Below are positions 42,435 to 51,108 of a stretch of 64,000 bases of DNA, one piece after another. A program made the translations under genes and the position numbers. This DNA comes from Candidatus Scybalocola faecavium (GTDB lineage: Bacteria > Bacillota > Clostridia > Lachnospirales > Lachnospiraceae): NCBI GenBank assembly GCA_018713145.1, contig DVFP01000026.1, positions 94,533 through 158,532 of the forward strand, written 5' to 3'. Each line of letters starts with the position of its first letter. Position 1 is the stretch's first letter. Under the pieces are notes generated by a model. The model searched no databases. It was not told the DNA's origin and saw only the letters and a program-made list of their open reading frames with translations.

Positions 42435-44048
42435 ATGAAACTGACTTTTTTAGGAGCTGCCCATGAAGTAACGGGAAGCTGTACACTCCTTGAAGCCTGC
42501 GGGCGGCGTATCCTTATTGACTGCGGCATGGAACAGGGGCCGGATACTTATGAAAACTGTGAAATGCCTGTAAGTGCCGGACAGATCGACGGACTGCTGC
42601 TCACTCACGCCCATATTGACCATTCCGGCCGGATCCCCCTGCTCGGCGCTCAGGGGTTTAACGGTCCTATTTACGCCACCGGAGCCACCTGCCGCCTGTG
42701 TGACATTATGCTCCAGGATTCTGCCCATATCCAGGAATTTGAAGCCAAATGGCGAAACCGGAAAGCCCGCCGTGCAGGCAAGCCGGCCTATGTTCCCCTG
42801 TATACGGTAGATGACGCCCTGAAAGTCCGGGAACAGTTTATTCCTTGTAATTACGAGGACACATATACTATTTTCCCAGGAATACGGATCCGTTTTATTG
42901 ACGCCGGACATTTGCTCGGATCCGCAAGTATTGAGATCACCATTACAGAAAATAACATTCAAAAAACCATCGTCTTTTCCGGAGACATTGGAAATACCGA
43001 CCAGCCCTTGATCCGCAATCCCCAGTATCTTACCCGGGCAGATGTGGTCATTATGGAATCCACCTACGGCGACCGGAGCCATGATAAACGGATCGACTAC
43101 ATTTCCCAGCTTACCCCTATCATCCAGCGCACCCTGGACCGGGGAGGCAATGTGGTCATTCCCTCCTTTGCCGTCGGACGTACCCAGGAGCTTTTATATT
43201 TTATCCGACAGATCAAGGATCAAAAACGGATCAAAGGCCATGACCATTTTACTGTTTATGTGGACAGTCCTCTGGCTGTGGAAGCTACCCAGATTTTTTC
43301 CCAGAGTATGTACGACTACTTTGACAATGAAGCTCTGGCCCTGATCCAACAGGGGATCAATCCTATTAACTTTCCGGACTTAAAGGTTGCCATTACCAGC
43401 GATGATTCCATTACTATCAACTCAGATCCTGAGCCTAAGGTGATCATTTCCGCCAGCGGCATGTGCGAAGCCGGACGGATCCGCCATCATTTAAAACATA
43501 ATCTGTGGCGGCCGGAATCTACCATTCTTTTTGTGGGCTATCAGGCTGTGGGCACTCTTGGCCGATCTATTGTGGAGGGCGCAAAGGAGGTCCGCCTTTT
43601 TGACGAACATATCCACATCCAGGCAGAAATCTGCCAGTTATCCGGCATCAGCGGCCATGCAGATAATCAGGGACTTATGACCTGGATCAAAAGCTTCACG
43701 CCCAAACCCGGACGTATCTTTGTCAACCACGGAGAAGACCGGGTATGTGAAATTTTTGCCGGGCGTTTAAGAAATGAACTGGGGCTTGATGCCACTGCTC
43801 CCTATAACGGGGCATCCTATGATCTTGTCACAGGAGAGTGTTTATTTGAAGGCAGCAAAAAGAAGGTTGAAACAGCCAAAGCCCTTCCTTCCGAAAGCAG
43901 ACATCGTATGAATCCGGTTTACCAGCAGCTCATTGATGCTGGAAAAAGGCTTTCTCAGGTCATTGCCCATAACGAGGGCGGAGCCAACAAGGATCTTCGG
44001 GCGTTTATTCGGGAATTAAACGACTTGTGTGAAAAATGGGACCGGTAA
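42435..44048 (+). CDS. MBL-fold beta-CASP ribonuclease-like protein
   Basis: 537-residue metallo-beta-lactamase/beta-CASP protein related to CPSF-73-type and YsH1-type nucleases. Zinc motif THAHIDHSG (HxHxDH), second-metal residues in GHLLGS and SGDIGN, the beta-CASP motif A in ESTYGDRSH, FAVGRTQE, ISASGMCEAGRI and the C-terminal GHADNQGL of the RMMBL part. It would cut single-stranded RNA. AGGAGG is 7 bases before the ATG at 42435. The leader holds a terminator (42383-42403), so its expression may be set by attenuation. Confidence 0.9.
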   Translation: MKLTFLGAAHEVTGSCTLLEACGRRILIDCGMEQGPDTYENCEMPVSAGQIDGLLLTHAHIDHSGRIPLLGAQGFNGPIYATGATCRLCDIMLQDSAHIQEFEAKWRNRKARRAGKPAYVPLYTVDDALKVREQFIPCNYEDTYTIFPGIRIRFIDAGHLLGSASIEITITENNIQKTIVFSGDIGNTDQPLIRNPQYLTRADVVIMESTYGDRSHDKRIDYISQLTPIIQRTLDRGGNVVIPSFAVGRTQELLYFIRQIKDQKRIKGHDHFTVYVDSPLAVEATQIFSQSMYDYFDNEALALIQQGINPINFPDLKVAITSDDSITINSDPEPKVIISASGMCEAGRIRHHLKHNLWRPESTILFVGYQAVGTLGRSIVEGAKEVRLFDEHIHIQAEICQLSGISGHADNQGLMTWIKSFTPKPGRIFVNHGEDRVCEIFAGRLRNELGLDATAPYNGASYDLVTGECLFEGSKKKVETAKALPSESRHRMNPVYQQLIDAGKRLSQVIAHNEGGANKDLRAFIRELNDLCEKWDR

Positions 44049-44114
44049 TGCTGCGGATTTTAACTTGCTCCTTGACCTTGGTGTCATCATATTTTATAGA
44101 AATGAGGGATAATC

Positions 44115-44750
44115 ATGACTCCGAAACAACAGTATTATGAAAATCTGGCTGAATCACTGATTGAAAAGTTCAGCCAGCGTCAGATCGAGGCTTATTACGC
44201 AGCCACGAAAGAAGAAGCTCTGGACATGGCCTGCCGCTATCTTTCCCCGGAATCCAGCGTTTCCTGGGGCGGCTCTATGACCTTAAATGAAATCGGCCTT
44301 GTAGACGCTATTAATGAATCCGATTGCGTCATCTATGACCGGGCTTCCGCTAAAACCCCTGAAGAAAAGCGGGAAATCTTTTCAAAGATCGCAGGATGCG
44401 ACTATTACTTTATGAGTTCCAACGCCATTACCCTGGACGGCCAGCTGGTCAATATTGACGGTACAGGAAACCGGGTGGCTTCCCTGATCCACGGACCGGC
44501 CAATGTGATCGTTATTGCAGGCATGAACAAAGTGGTGACCGATGTGAAGGCCGCCATTGACCGGGTGCGGAATATGGCAGCTCCCCCAAATGCCCTGCGC
44601 CTTAACTATAACACCCCCTGCCGGGAGCTCGGCCGGTGCGCCAACTGTCTCAGTCCGGACTGTATCTGTGATCAGATCGTCATTACCCGGCGCAGCTTTG
44701 TCCCCAACCGGATCAAGGTGATCCTTGTAGGGGAGGAATTAGGGTATTAA
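44115..44750 (+). CDS. LUD-domain protein (LutC/YkgG-like)
   Basis: 211-residue LUD (lactate-utilisation) domain protein, DUF162. The conserved VSWGGSMTLNEIGL near residue 50 and the GTGNRVASLIHGP segment are seen; the C-terminus has the cysteine pattern CRELGRCANCLSPDCIC found in the stand-alone clostridial form, which may bind metal or Fe-S. LutA and LutB are absent, so a role in lactate oxidation is not supported here. GAGGG precedes the ATG; probably co-transcribed with the nuclease 66 bases upstream. Confidence 0.85.
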   Translation: MTPKQQYYENLAESLIEKFSQRQIEAYYAATKEEALDMACRYLSPESSVSWGGSMTLNEIGLVDAINESDCVIYDRASAKTPEEKREIFSKIAGCDYYFMSSNAITLDGQLVNIDGTGNRVASLIHGPANVIVIAGMNKVVTDVKAAIDRVRNMAAPPNALRLNYNTPCRELGRCANCLSPDCICDQIVITRRSFVPNRIKVILVGEELGY

Positions 44751-44805
44751 ACGCCAAAACCGTAAACCGCCCGGAAAAGGAAGGACAGCAAAATGAAAAA
44801 ACAAC

Positions 44806-44859
44806 GGACTGTGAAAAATGGAGCACATCAGAAGCACTCCACTCCATTTTTCACAGTCC
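44806..44859. terminator. Bidirectional terminator LUD / thrC
   Basis: An 18-bp perfect stem (GGACTGTGAAAAATGGAG, 44806-44823, with 44842-44859), followed by TGTTTTT on plus and GTTGTTTTTTC on minus. It serves both convergent genes. Confidence 0.9.
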
Positions 44860-44867
44860 TGTTTTTA

Positions 44868-46358
44868 TTATTCCTGTATATTCAGCCACTTCTTTACCGT
44901 AGCTTCCATCTCATCCACATCGCACTGAGTTGTGTGAAGGACCGGAGCTGTGCGCAGTTCTTCCACTGCCTTAGGCACCGGTACGCCGGAGATATTAGAC
45001 AGTTCATCGATCAGATCAAAATCATCCATGGATTCATACTTTTTGTCAATGGCTGTCATAACGCTTCTTGCAAACTTAAACGGACTTGCTGTAGAAGCGA
45101 TCACAGTCTTTTTAGTATCGCTGGTATCATCCACATATTTTTTATAAACAGCAGATGCAACTGCCGTATGAGTATCGATCACATAACCGGTATCCTCATA
45201 AAGATCATGGATCGTTGCCGCCGTTTCCTCCTCGCTGGCATAATTGCCATAAAAATCCCTAAGTGATTCCCTCATCTCCGGTGTGATCACATACTTTCCT
45301 TCTCCGGAAAGGGCAGACATAAGGCTGGCATTGACATTAGGATCATCGCCCGCAATCTTATAGATCAACCGTTCCAGATTGCTGGAAATAAGAATATCCA
45401 TCGAAGGAGATGAAGTCAGGATAAAATCCCGGTTACGGTCATAAATGCCGGTTGTAAAAAAGTCATACAGGACTTTATTTTCATTAGACGCGCAAATAAG
45501 CCGGTCAATGGGAAGTCCCATATTTTTTGCATAATATGCGGCTAAAATATTTCCAAAATTACCTGTGGGAACTACAACATTGATTTTTTCTCCGTTTTTG
45601 ATCTCTTCGTTATGTACCAGCATAGCATAAGCATAAACATAATAAACGATCTGAGGTACAAGCCGTCCGATATTAATGGAATTAGCCGATGAAAACTGAT
45701 AGCCGTTTTTATCCAGCAGCTGAGCCAGCGCCTTATCACCAAACATCTTCTTTACCCCTGTCTGGGCGTCATCAAAATTCCCATGGATCCCTACAACAAA
45801 AGTATTCTTGCCTTTTTGGGTCACCATCTGCTTTTCCTGCACCGGGCTGACGCCGTCCTTAGGATAAAATACAATGATCTTTGTCCCCTCCACATCGGCA
45901 AATCCGGCCATGGCAGCCTTTCCTGTATCTCCCGATGTGGCCGTAAGTATAACGATCTCATGATCCACATAATTCTTTTTGGCGCTTGTGGTCATTAAAT
46001 GAGGCAGGATGGACAGAGCCATATCTTTAAAAGCAATAGTTGCCCCATGGAAAAGCTCCAGATAGTAAGCGCCGTCCGCATAAACCATAGGCGCGATCTC
46101 CTGCGCATCAAACTTAGAGTCATAGGCCTTGTTAATACAGTTTTTAAGCTCTTCCTCAGTAAAATCGGTAAGGTAAAGCTTCATAACTTCATAGGCCACT
46201 TCCTGATAGGTCATCTGAGCCAGCTTTTCTACCGGAACATCCAGCGCCGGGATATGGGTTGGAACATACAGTCCGCCATCATCCGCAAGTCCTTTTAAAA
46301 TGGCCTGTGATGCTGTTACGCCCTCCTGGCCTCGTGTACTTTTATATATCAGCTCCAT
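44868..46358 (-). CDS. thrC: Threonine synthase
   Basis: 496-residue PLP enzyme that converts O-phosphohomoserine to threonine. PLP lysine K111 in ATIAFKDMALS, with the TATSGDTGKAA phosphate cup and VPTGNFGN. The start is set at the ATG at 46358 (GCGAGGATG upstream), matching the family N-terminus MELIYKSTRG; two earlier ATGs at 46367 and 46379 lack a site. It is monocistronic with a leader of about 110 nt that contains a hairpin repeat. Confidence 0.95.
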   Translation of the reverse strand: MELIYKSTRGQEGVTASQAILKGLADDGGLYVPTHIPALDVPVEKLAQMTYQEVAYEVMKLYLTDFTEEELKNCINKAYDSKFDAQEIAPMVYADGAYYLELFHGATIAFKDMALSILPHLMTTSAKKNYVDHEIVILTATSGDTGKAAMAGFADVEGTKIIVFYPKDGVSPVQEKQMVTQKGKNTFVVGIHGNFDDAQTGVKKMFGDKALAQLLDKNGYQFSSANSINIGRLVPQIVYYVYAYAMLVHNEEIKNGEKINVVVPTGNFGNILAAYYAKNMGLPIDRLICASNENKVLYDFFTTGIYDRNRDFILTSSPSMDILISSNLERLIYKIAGDDPNVNASLMSALSGEGKYVITPEMRESLRDFYGNYASEEETAATIHDLYEDTGYVIDTHTAVASAVYKKYVDDTSDTKKTVIASTASPFKFARSVMTAIDKKYESMDDFDLIDELSNISGVPVPKAVEELRTAPVLHTTQCDVDEMEATVKKWLNIQE

Positions 46359-46395
46359 CGAAAACATCCTCGCTTTCATACTTTAATTGCAACTA

Positions 46396-46440
46396 TTCAG
46401 GACGGCGTATCTTCTTGCCTGCTTTTTTCGCCGTCCTGAA
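46396..46440. repeat. Hairpin repeat, copy 2 (thrC leader)
   Basis: TTCAGGACGGCG (46396-46407) and CGCCGTCCTGAA (46429-46440) are perfect 12-bp arms. On the minus strand the loop begins AAAAAAG and ends AAGATA, the same loop edges as copy 1 at 8129-8163, which is in the opposite orientation relative to its gene. Confidence 0.65.
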
Positions 46441-46473
46441 CGATTCCCTTAATTCATGTTGTTAGCAGGTTTG

Positions 46474-46502
46474 ATTATAGCATATTGACCAGGGGTTAGC
46501 AA
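46474..46502 (-). promoter_or_regulatory. Promoter of thrC
   Basis: Minus-strand TTGCTA (46497-46502), 17-bp spacer, TATAAT (46474-46479). Confidence 0.68.
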
Positions 46503-46631
46503 GAGTTTCAGGGCAAAAAGTTACGTGTCAGGCGCACAAATATCCGCTTATAGCGCACATTCCATGTCAAATACATATACCGCCGCTTTATGGATCCGGG
46601 TCGGATCCCTGATATAAACCGACTGTAGCCT

Positions 46632-46660
46632 TTGACCCGCAGGTAAAATAATGATATAAT
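46632..46660 (+). promoter_or_regulatory. Promoter of the TIGR01906 gene
   Basis: TTGACC (46632-46637), 17-bp spacer, TATAAT (46655-46660), leader about 55 nt. Confidence 0.78.
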
Positions 46661-46721
46661 GGATTGTCTTATTAAACTGCGTTTCTGCAGTATCAGCATT
46701 ACTATCAGGAGGAGAATATCT

Positions 46722-47384
46722 ATGAACGAAAAAAAAGCCGGACAGACCGGGATACAGGTCATTCTTGGACTGATCCTTGTCTTTTTCATCATTTCCTTTG
46801 CCGTTGTATTTACACTGAACTTCCGGCCCCTGTATTATTTTGATATAGGCCATTTAAATATTTCTCAAACCTCCGGCTATCCGGAAAATGAGATCCGGGA
46901 AAACTATGATGTGCTCATTGATTACAATTCCATCTTCGGACCGGACACTCTGGAATTTCCAACCCTGGCCATGTCTGACAGCGGACGGATCCACTTTGAG
47001 GAAGTAAAGGTTATCTTTGTCGCCATCCAGATCGCCTGTATGATCACGCTGATCCTTGGGGCAGCGGGAATTATATGGCAAAAAAAGAAAAAAGACTGGC
47101 GTTTTTTAAAATACGCCTCCATACTGACGATCGCTATTCCGGTGATCCTTGGAATCCTTATCAGCATGAACTGGGATCAGGCTTTTGTCACCTTCCACCA
47201 TATTTTCTTTAATAATGACTACTGGATCTTTGACGCAGCCACCGACCCGGTGATCACCATCCTGCCGGACACTTTTTTCTTCCACTGTGCCGTCATGATC
47301 CTTGGCCTGGTCATTGCAGGCAGTGTGGTCTGCTTTATCATTTACCGGCTGCTCCGATCCCGGTCAAAAAGCCAACGCAACTAA
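46722..47384 (+). CDS. TIGR01906-family integral membrane protein
   Basis: 220 residues, four membrane helices (about 11-31, 97-118, 130-147, 184-207) with a long extracytoplasmic segment after helix 1. The family hallmark FHHIFFNNDYWIFD followed by LPDTFFF is plain. Function is unknown. ATG at 46722 follows AGGAGG by 9 bases; the open frame upstream contains the promoter. Confidence 0.87.
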   Translation: MNEKKAGQTGIQVILGLILVFFIISFAVVFTLNFRPLYYFDIGHLNISQTSGYPENEIRENYDVLIDYNSIFGPDTLEFPTLAMSDSGRIHFEEVKVIFVAIQIACMITLILGAAGIIWQKKKKDWRFLKYASILTIAIPVILGILISMNWDQAFVTFHHIFFNNDYWIFDAATDPVITILPDTFFFHCAVMILGLVIAGSVVCFIIYRLLRSRSKSQRN

Positions 47385-47412
47385 AAGTTGCGGGATAATT
47401 GGTGGCCGCAAC
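47376..47412 (+). other. Two mutually exclusive hairpins after the TIGR01906 gene
   Basis: CGCAAC-TAAAA-GTTGCG (47376-47392) and GTTGCGG-N12-CCGCAAC (47387-47412) share the middle arm. The first overlaps the stop codon. No T-run follows either. Confidence 0.45.
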
Positions 47413-47413
47413 C

Positions 47414-47454
47414 GAGGCCTTGTGATACACTAAAGACATAAACATAAAGGCCTC
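47414..47454 (+). promoter_or_regulatory. Promoter framed by an inverted repeat, membrane-tethered HTH gene
   Basis: GAGGCCTT (47414-47421) and AAGGCCTC (47447-47454) form perfect arms 25 bp apart. Between and over them lie TTGTGA (47420-47425), a 17-bp spacer and CATAAA (47443-47448). A dimer bound at both arms would cover the promoter. Confidence 0.5.
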
Positions 47455-47499
47455 ATTCACAGGCGCCGGTGAATACAAAAGGCCGAGGAGGGAAGTTTT

Positions 47500-47886
47500 A
47501 TGCATATTGCATCATTAGTTGTAGCCATTTTCGGAACGCTCTTTGTTGCCGTGGCCATCCTATTAACGGTTTTGATCATTTTAGCTCTGATCAAGTATAT
47601 CCGCAGTAGAAACACACATGATCCGGACCCGGACGGTCCGGGAGGCGAAGCGTTTCATACACCGGAGGAAGAAATAAAAAAACGTCCTCTGGGAGAGATT
47701 TTAAAAGATCTCAGGACAGAAAATAACATGACCCAGGAATATGTGGCCGAAAGCCTGGGGATCACCCGCCAGGCTGTTTCCAAATGGGAAACCGGAGAAT
47801 CCTCTCCAAACATGGCAAATCTGGCGGCTCTGGCAAAACTTTACAACATACCTTTGGAGGATATGTTAAAAGGGATGGATATTTGA
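47500..47886 (+). CDS. Membrane-tethered XRE-family HTH protein
   Basis: 128 residues. One N-terminal membrane helix (about 4-32, ALVVAIF to LALIKYI), a basic stop-transfer RSR, a short Pro/Gly-rich linker and a C-terminal Cro/CI HTH (about 63-120; NMTQEYVAESLGITRQAVSKWETG). The regulator is therefore predicted to sit on the inner face of the membrane, an uncommon arrangement for XRE proteins. GAGGAGGG precedes the ATG. Its promoter is framed by GAGGCCTT/AAGGCCTC. Target genes are unknown; its own promoter and the TIGR01906 gene are candidates. Confidence 0.85.
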   Translation: MHIASLVVAIFGTLFVAVAILLTVLIILALIKYIRSRNTHDPDPDGPGGEAFHTPEEEIKKRPLGEILKDLRTENNMTQEYVAESLGITRQAVSKWETGESSPNMANLAALAKLYNIPLEDMLKGMDI

Positions 47887-47899
47887 TTCCATCCCTTTT
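47868..47899. terminator. Bidirectional terminator at the end of the HTH gene
   Basis: AAAAGGGATGGA (47868-47879) pairs with TCCATCCCTTTT (47888-47899); the stop codon lies in the loop. It also ends the convergent lipoprotein gene. Confidence 0.85.
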
Positions 47900-47907
47900 A
47901 GCATATA

Positions 47908-49821
47908 TTAATACACCCTAAACAGCAGCCGTATGACTGAAATGGCAAAGACCACCACACAAACTGCAAAAATAGTAACAAAGATATAGCCACGGCTTGT
48001 AAACAGTCCAAATTCCTCCGGATCAAAACTTCGCTTTTTCACGCATCTTAAGATTGCTCCCAAGTTAAATAAAAGAACGATAAGCATCCCGGCCAGGGAA
48101 AGCAAAAGAAGAACGCGCTGAAGTATTCCCATAACATTGGCCTTTTCTGCGTAAGAGCGCACCTCGATCACTTTATTGTGGGTAACACATGTAAGTACAT
48201 TATAATCTTCCAGAACATTTTCATAATTATTATTTTCTACAAAATGTCCGGTAAAGCTTTTCGGATACTGAAAACGGTAATACAGCCCTTTTGTAGACTG
48301 GGAACCGCTGAGGAAAATAGACAGATCGATCTTATCTGTATATTCATACCGGATCCGATTCAGCCGGTTTTCCTTTGACTGGCCTCCTGTCAGGGAGGAA
48401 TTGCTCATAGAATCATTTCCATCCAGGAAAACGCAGGTGAGATTTGACAGATTTTCCGCACTGTCTGCTGTTAATGTTACTGTATAAACTGTATTACTTC
48501 CTGAGGTAGTTTTCTCATAAGTAATATTATCCTGGACACGATCCCTGATCCGCTCTTCAAACCGCTCCCCAATAATGTTATTTTGCTCTGAGGTCAGGGT
48601 AAAGATCAGATTCCGGACAAAATCCCGTTCATTGTTCATAATGGTAGCCACTTCTACTTTGTCAATATCTACACTATAGCCCAATGAAAGGGTGATCTTA
48701 TCCGATGGCGCCACAGTCACATAGGTACTGCAGTATTCATCTGTATTCTCAAAATTGCAGCTTTTAATATAACGATAAGCGCTTTCACAATTCTCAAAAG
48801 AATGTTCCGGCGAAGCCTTTAATACATAGGTCATCACTGTATTCGGATCAGAAAAATCCAGGAAATAAGAACCATCCAAATACTGGGTGATCTTTCGCTG
48901 AGCCCGAAGGGTATCTGTAGAATCGCTCTCCTCCGTTACCTCGAATACAGTATTATCTGTATGAAGCGCCTGATTCAGCTTATCTACATAATCCTGAGTG
49001 CTGACTGCACTGACTCTTATCGTATAAACTGTACCGTCTTCTGTAGTCCGTGTGGAAAATGTTCCGCCTTCAGGGACCAGATCGTTCATGATCTGAGTCA
49101 GTTCTTGTCCTAAACTTTCCACCACCTGAGTCCCGGCATAATAATCAATTACCGCATCAAAACTGCCATTACTATTTAAAGTGGTTTCCACAGTAATCGT
49201 ATCCAAGGCATTAGATTCCATCCGGGAAATGCTGATACAATTTTCTGCCGGGATCTCCTCCCCGTCAAAAACAAGGGTAGTTGTTCCGGGAGTAAAAAGA
49301 TCCTGATCGGTCTTTCCGTCCAACTGGGAAATTTCAGAGAGCATAGCGTCTGTCAGCCAGAAAAACAACTCTGTAGAAGTGAAGTTTTCCTCAATAATAA
49401 AGCCCTTCTTTAAGAGGCTGTCTGAATACTCAAAATAAACTGACGGCATATTTTCAGCATCATAGCTGCTGCTCCCGGAAAAAATAGCCATAATCTTATT
49501 ATAATACTCATCGTAGGAAGCAAAAGGAATACTCAGCGCAATTTCTACCTCGCCGCCATCCATCTGCTGTGCCCTTGCATCCAGGTCCGCCGGAGCATTT
49601 TGGGTGAGCATCTGGTTTAGTCCTTCAATATCTCCGTCAAAAAGAGCGTCAAATTCCCGCTGGCTCATCACCGCTGTCATGACTCTCTCCCCGCGAAAAT
49701 TCCGATCCACACTTAGGGTGGTATCCACAGACAAGGGCCTTACGGATGAACAGCCGGCCAGCAGCATAAATACGCAAAAGCCAATGATAATCAGTATATT
49801 CCTTTTAATATTTTTCATCAT
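47908..49821 (-). CDS. Large lipoprotein with C-terminal membrane helices, unrecognised
   Basis: 637 residues. N-terminal signal with lipobox LLAGC (C24), a long extracytoplasmic part of about 530 residues with repeated beta-rich segments of the form TVYTI/TVYTVTLTA and alternating DYY/DFS turns, and two C-terminal membrane helices (about 555-585 and 607-632) on either side of a short basic loop (RCVKKRSFDPEEF). No catalytic motif was recognised. Lipid anchor plus helices at the other end would hold both termini at the membrane. ATG at 49821 or 49818; GGAG stands upstream. Not in an evident operon. Confidence 0.75.
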   Translation of the reverse strand: MMKNIKRNILIIIGFCVFMLLAGCSSVRPLSVDTTLSVDRNFRGERVMTAVMSQREFDALFDGDIEGLNQMLTQNAPADLDARAQQMDGGEVEIALSIPFASYDEYYNKIMAIFSGSSSYDAENMPSVYFEYSDSLLKKGFIIEENFTSTELFFWLTDAMLSEISQLDGKTDQDLFTPGTTTLVFDGEEIPAENCISISRMESNALDTITVETTLNSNGSFDAVIDYYAGTQVVESLGQELTQIMNDLVPEGGTFSTRTTEDGTVYTIRVSAVSTQDYVDKLNQALHTDNTVFEVTEESDSTDTLRAQRKITQYLDGSYFLDFSDPNTVMTYVLKASPEHSFENCESAYRYIKSCNFENTDEYCSTYVTVAPSDKITLSLGYSVDIDKVEVATIMNNERDFVRNLIFTLTSEQNNIIGERFEERIRDRVQDNITYEKTTSGSNTVYTVTLTADSAENLSNLTCVFLDGNDSMSNSSLTGGQSKENRLNRIRYEYTDKIDLSIFLSGSQSTKGLYYRFQYPKSFTGHFVENNNYENVLEDYNVLTCVTHNKVIEVRSYAEKANVMGILQRVLLLLSLAGMLIVLLFNLGAILRCVKKRSFDPEEFGLFTSRGYIFVTIFAVCVVVFAISVIRLLFRVY

Positions 49822-49857
49822 GTCACTCCATAACAATTATCCGTTTAGGAACATGTC

Positions 49858-51108
49858 CTATTTGCTGTATCTTATCACACAGCGCCGGGCAAAGTCAATG
49901 GCTCTGGCCACGGTAGCTTCCCGCACTTTAGCCCGGTTTCCGCTGAAATGACATTCCATCACTTCAATATAGCCTCTCACATAGCAGCCAATATATACAA
50001 GCCCCACCGGCTTTTCCTCTGTACCGCCGCCGGGTCCTGCGATCCCTGTGACTGAAATCGCCACATCGGCTTCCGCCGCCTTAGCTGCGCCTTTAGCCAT
50101 AGCCCTGGCTGTCTGAGGGCTTACTGCCCCGTGTTTTTTCAATGTATGATTTTTTACGCCTAAAAGAGCGTGCTTTGCTTCATTTGCATAAGTCACAAAG
50201 CACTGATTGATCACATCCGAGGCCCCCGCCACATTAATCAGCCGTCCGGATAAAAGGCCCCCGGAACAGCTTTCTGCTGTGGTTATCGTCCACTCCCGCT
50301 TTTTAAGCATAGAAATCAACTTGTCCTCTAATGTAACTTCCTCATGAGTGGCAAAAATATTTATACCAAAACGGTGCTTTAATTCCTTTAACACCGGACG
50401 GATCATCTTTTTTGCCATTTCAACGCTCTGTGCCCGGGCAGTCACCCGAAGATGGACCTCCCCGGTTTTTGCATAAGGAGCAATGGTTGGATTCGTCTGA
50501 GAATCCAGCATATCCTTGATCTGAGCTGCAACAAAGCTTTCCCCCAGACCGCCAATCTTAACTGTCCTGGAATAAATGACCTCTTTTGTCAAACGACTTA
50601 AAAAGGGGCGTATATCCTGTTCAAACATGGGGTACAGCTCATTGGGCGGTCCGGGCAGAAGGATCACGGTTTTATTATCATCTGTTTCCATGATCAGCCC
50701 AGGCGCCGTGCCATTGCGGTTATCTACCACAACAGCCCCTTCCGGTACAAGTGCCTGCTTCCAGTTATTGTCTGTAATGACCCGGTGCATCGTCGTTTTA
50801 AAATACGCTTCGATACATTCCCGGGTATGAGCATCTTCTGCCAGGTTTTTGCCCAGGACCTTAGCCGTGATCTCTTTAGTCAGGTCATCATTGGTCGGTC
50901 CAAGACCTCCGGTAAGGATCACCACATCAGACCGTTTCAAAGCCTGACGCAAGGCACCTTCCAGACGATCCGGATTATCTCCCACTGTGACCTGGTAATA
51001 ACAGGACAGACCCAGGGCCGCGCACTGCTCAGCCAAATATCTGGCATTTGTATTTGTAATATTTCCCAGCAAAATTTCAGTTCCCACAGAAATCAGCTCA
51101 GTGACCAT
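49858..51108 (-). CDS. cinA: CinA-like competence/damage-inducible protein
   Basis: 416 residues. N-terminal MoCF-like domain (COG1058; SVGTEILLGNITNTNA, LTGGLGPTNDDLTKE) and C-terminal CinA amidase domain (TTAESCSGGLLSGRL, SVTGIAGPGG). The protein deamidates nicotinamide mononucleotide and/or hydrolyses ADP-ribose. Its ATG overlaps the pgsA stop by one base (TGATG). The rimO-pgsA-cinA order is conserved in many Bacillota. Confidence 0.94.
   Translation of the reverse strand: MVTELISVGTEILLGNITNTNARYLAEQCAALGLSCYYQVTVGDNPDRLEGALRQALKRSDVVILTGGLGPTNDDLTKEITAKVLGKNLAEDAHTRECIEAYFKTTMHRVITDNNWKQALVPEGAVVVDNRNGTAPGLIMETDDNKTVILLPGPPNELYPMFEQDIRPFLSRLTKEVIYSRTVKIGGLGESFVAAQIKDMLDSQTNPTIAPYAKTGEVHLRVTARAQSVEMAKKMIRPVLKELKHRFGINIFATHEEVTLEDKLISMLKKREWTITTAESCSGGLLSGRLINVAGASDVINQCFVTYANEAKHALLGVKNHTLKKHGAVSPQTARAMAKGAAKAAEADVAISVTGIAGPGGGTEEKPVGLVYIGCYVRGYIEVMECHFSGNRAKVREATVARAIDFARRCVIRYSK

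Larger units (their letters stand above)
46359..46721. other. Divergent intergenic region thrC / TIGR01906 gene (363 bp)
   Basis: Holds the hairpin repeat copy 2 (46396-46440), the thrC promoter (46474-46502), the promoter of the rightward gene (46632-46660) and, between them, a GGATCC-GGGTC-GGATCC repeat (about 46591-46607). No coding frame was recognised. Confidence 0.6.

Noticed and set aside
44115..44750. Assignment of the LUD protein to lactate oxidation
   Set aside because: LutA and LutB are not encoded nearby and the cysteine-containing C-terminus fits the stand-alone clostridial form.
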